From the NCBI GenBank assembly GCA_004154925.1, contig QJNS01000714.1:1-64000 (forward strand): a stretch of DNA of 64,000 nt. The letters are read 5' to 3'. The notes beneath the pieces are model-generated. The model saw only the letters and a program-made list of their open reading frames with translations. It did no database searches and was not told the DNA's origin. Below, piece after piece: positions 61,301 to 64,000 of the stretch; the first letter of the stretch is position 1; the number at the start of each line of letters is the position of its first letter. Made by a program: the position numbers and the translations under genes. Source of the DNA: Monosporascus cannonballus (taxonomy: Eukaryota > Ascomycota > Sordariomycetes > Xylariales).

Positions 61301-63331
61301 AACTAAACATTTTAAAATTAAGAATAAAAGTTTATATTTATTTATATCCGGGTTATTATTAAGGAACGAATAAGTTTTTAAGCATTTAAAATAACATTTC
61401 GTACTAAATATAAATAGATATATAATATATTGCCAATATTTTATCAAAACAGTAATATAACCGGAAACCGAATAATGTCTAAATAACGTTACCGGACTTA
61501 ATAAAAAATAAAACAAATAAGTAATAAAAATGTTATTTGTTATTTAAATAATTAGAAATAACGCAAATATTTAATTAAATAAAAAAGATAGTTTATTAAA
61601 TATAATAGATAAAAACTCCGAAAGTATTTCGAATACACATTGAAAATATTATAATATTATAAAAAATATTAAATACGTATATAAAAAATAAAATAATACA
61701 AAAATCGCAAAATAATAATAATTCTATTAAATATTAATTACTTAATAATTACAAAAATATGAAAAATAATTTTAAGTAAGATTAACATATGAATGTTAAA
61801 ATATTACCTAATTATATGACTTTTTTTTTAAATTTTTATCAAATATTTATTTTATTCTATACTAATCGACAATTAATATATAATATAAAAAGAAATCTTT
61901 ATTTCGAAAACAAATTTTACGCTTAATTATTAAGTTTTACATTAATTAGCTCTTAATATATATATTAAGAAAATTAATATAGGAATACCAGAAAATAATC
62001 GGAAAATATATTACGGCAAAAAGCCAGTATATTTGTTAAATTTATTAAACGTAAAATCCGGAAAAAATTTAAAAACGTTTTATTTTTTATAAAAAATAAG
62101 GCCCCAATAACCGGAATATAATTTGTTATTAATTGGATATAAAGTGCTATTCTTAAAACATTTAATATACTTAGATTTAGTAATAACGTTATTATATAAA
62201 GCCGTTTTTTAATTATAATTATTAATAAATATTAAAGTTTTATTAAAGCGGTAGAAAAACAGGCAGAAAATGTTCGTAAATAAGAAATATAACGATATCA
62301 CGGCCTTCGAAAATTATCTTATTTATAAAAGTATTTTAAAATTACGCCTAATTGGAAATTAATTACGAAATAATAAAAAAAGATCGTAATATTTATAAAT
62401 AAAACTTAACTTTATAAACCTATAAAACACCGTTAAATTTAGATTTCCGCAACTATGAGGGACGATCGGAGTTAATTTTTAATATATTAAGAAAACGATA
62501 TTTTTTAATAATAATCGTATTAAAAACGAATTCGGCTTTACGAAAAATATCGAGTCGACGACTGACTGTAATTACGTTAAAATATTCGTATAAAATATTT
62601 GGATTACGAACTTTTTCGATTTCGTTAATTAATTTCTAATTATCGATACCGAATTAAAATTTTATTTAGGCGGTACTTTTAAAAAGGATCGGAATTTAAA
62701 TGAAAATTAAATAACGATATTAATAATATTAAAAATAATTATTTATTACGGAAAAAGTTTTATAATTATAATTAATTACGATATAATTTAAGACGTTCGG
62801 AATTTAACCGTAAATGGTACGGTAATCCAAATAACGTTATATTACGTAAATATAATACGGATTATTAACACTTATAATACGATTAATAGTTATTTTATCG
62901 TCGGCGTCAAAAAAATAACGTTAAAAAAATTCTAATTATTACTAATATCAAAATATCAATTTTTTGAGATTTCTTATGAAAAGAAATATTGAAAACAGAA
63001 ATTATACGTAAAATAGACGAAAAAAGCGAAATAAAAATAAAAAAAGACCAAAAACCAAACGAAACACAAATACAGAAAAAATAAAGATATAAGCGCAAAA
63101 GGAAAAAGAAAAAAAGTGAATTAAATAAAATTAAAACATAAATTATAATAACAAATTGAGCAAAGCATAATTAATTACGTAATATAATACGTATTAATTA
63201 TAACAACAATTATTTATAACATAATATAACGAGGAATTATTAGCAAATATACGTAATTAAATTTATAAAACATATTATATTAAATCAATAATATTATTAT
63301 TAAGGTTTAATAGCTTAAAAAGGGAAAATTA
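61301..63331. other. Long non-pol 3' region of Gypsy G
   Basis: About 2 kb between the end of integrase similarity and the 3' LTR. Very AT-rich; no motif recognised on either strand. Open minus-strand frames at 61223-61516 and 62907-63098 are low-complexity Phe/Ile/Asn runs and not convincing. Confidence 0.4.
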
Positions 63332-63539
63332 TGATAAAAATATAACCTTTATGAAAATAAGGATAATAACTAACCAGCTACCGATTAGCCACTAACTTAT
63401 TTATTAATATAAATCCACTATTTAGCACCTAGTGGGAAACGCTAGATAAAAATAACTTAATACACTTACTTCTTGAAATCTGCTCTATAACTGGTCAGAA
63501 ATCACCTCACTCCAGCTCACAGTTATTCATTATCTTACA
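63332..63539 (+). repeat. 3' LTR of Gypsy G
   Basis: 208 bp, follows a purine-rich aaaaagggaaaatt and ends TTATTATCTTACA. Confidence 0.8.
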
Positions 63540-64000
63540 CGTAAATTCTAATAATATCGTAAATAAGATCTTTATAATAAAAGTATAACTAATTGGAAAT
63601 AAGATTAATTAATTTAATATTATTATAAAATATTTACTAGAAAACTAAAAATTAAATAAAAGAAAAGTTTATTAACGAATTCTTTTTTTATATATTAACT
63701 CCGAAAATAAAATCCGCGATTATTTTGATAACATTAACGAAAAACGAATTACGGTTTAAAAGTTTTTGATTTAAAATTAAACCAATTTATATTTATATAC
63801 ATAATAATAATTAAAAGGTTTGTAATTAAAGACGGATAAAAACTTAACTAAATTAAAGTTTTAATCGGAATATTTCATAAAGAAGTTGAAAATAACGCGA
63901 AAAATAAAATATTTCGAATCGAACGATTAATTATTTTCGATAAATATATTACTATGATAATTAAATTAATAACTAATAATTTAAACAGAACTAATAAAGA
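63540..64000. other. Unassigned AT-rich sequence to the window end
   Basis: RIP-like AT-rich DNA. It may be another repeat or the continuation of the element into which G inserted; nothing recognised. Confidence 0.3.

Larger units (their letters stand above)
35642..63539 (+). mobile_element. Gypsy element G (second nest, carries H, I, E)
   Basis: Bounded by 207-208-bp LTRs (35642-35848 and 63332-63539) of a family distinct from A-I. Subtracting H leaves about 7.3 kb. Plus-strand gag, protease, RT and integrase are recognisable. The flanking pentamers differ (GAGCC left, CGTAA right), so the ends may come from recombination or one flank may be rearranged. Confidence 0.75.

Noticed and set aside
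61223..63098. Minus-strand frames in the 3' region of G
   Set aside because: Phe/Ile/Leu/Asn-rich, as expected from any frame in about 80 percent AT DNA; no motif.
3735..64000. Mitochondrial or bacterial AT-rich origin of the low-GC DNA
   Set aside because: Nuclear-type retrotransposons with LTRs, target duplications and RIP-type mutations explain the composition.

Overview
The window is from a filamentous ascomycete (Pezizomycotina). Reasons: a fungal-type MED1 gene with one short GT-AG intron, chromodomain Ty3/Gypsy, Ty1/Copia and Fot1/pogo elements, and very heavy C-to-T / G-to-A decay (CAA/CAG to stop, TGG to stop, TGY to TAY) of the kind made by repeat-induced point mutation (RIP). The style of MED1 suggests a Sordariomycete, but that is a weak inference.

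Layout. (1) 1-3734: GC-balanced host DNA with MED1 (744-2899) and the first part of a second host gene. (2) 3735-32876: one minus-strand Copia element with 210-bp LTRs and a GGACG target duplication, sitting inside that second gene. Its reading frame and a DUF3632-like product resume at 32882-33601. The Copia element is swollen from about 5 kb to 29 kb by nested insertions. These are a truncated Gypsy end (C, about 4479-5171), a complete Gypsy (A, 5412-12160), a solo LTR (14322-14527), Gypsy B (14682-30149) carrying Gypsy D (15215-23869), whose LTR carries a Fot1/pogo transposon (15449-17382), a TA-flanked non-autonomous TIR element (30234-31094) and a second solo LTR (31208-31415). (3) 32877-35641: host pseudogene plus a mildly decayed gag fragment (F). 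(4) 35642-63539: a second nest. Gypsy G holds Gypsy H (36658-57220), which holds Gypsy I (36825-50548), which holds a solo LTR (37997-38202) and Gypsy E (42950-49699). The last 460 bases are unassigned AT-rich DNA.

Almost every insertion could be placed to the base from its target duplication and from the host element's reading frame closing when the insert is removed. Element lengths after subtraction agree (A 6749, E 6750, D 6719, I 6758, B 6808, H about 6835 bp).

Most interesting signal: all seven Gypsy copies of the A/B/C/D/E/H/I superfamily carry an antisense ORF between the chromodomain end of pol and the 3' LTR. Read through RIP stops, it encodes a small protein with a strict C-x2-C-x6-C-x8-C-x2-C-x6-C array (Zn2Cys6 spacing) followed by a charged, coiled-coil-like tail. 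It is exactly 573 nt in three copies (B, D, I) and ends in a 41-nt tail-to-tail overlap with pol in five. In 42 of 42 expected cysteine positions the codon is TGY or TAY. This looks like a real accessory gene of these retrotransposons rather than a shadow frame.
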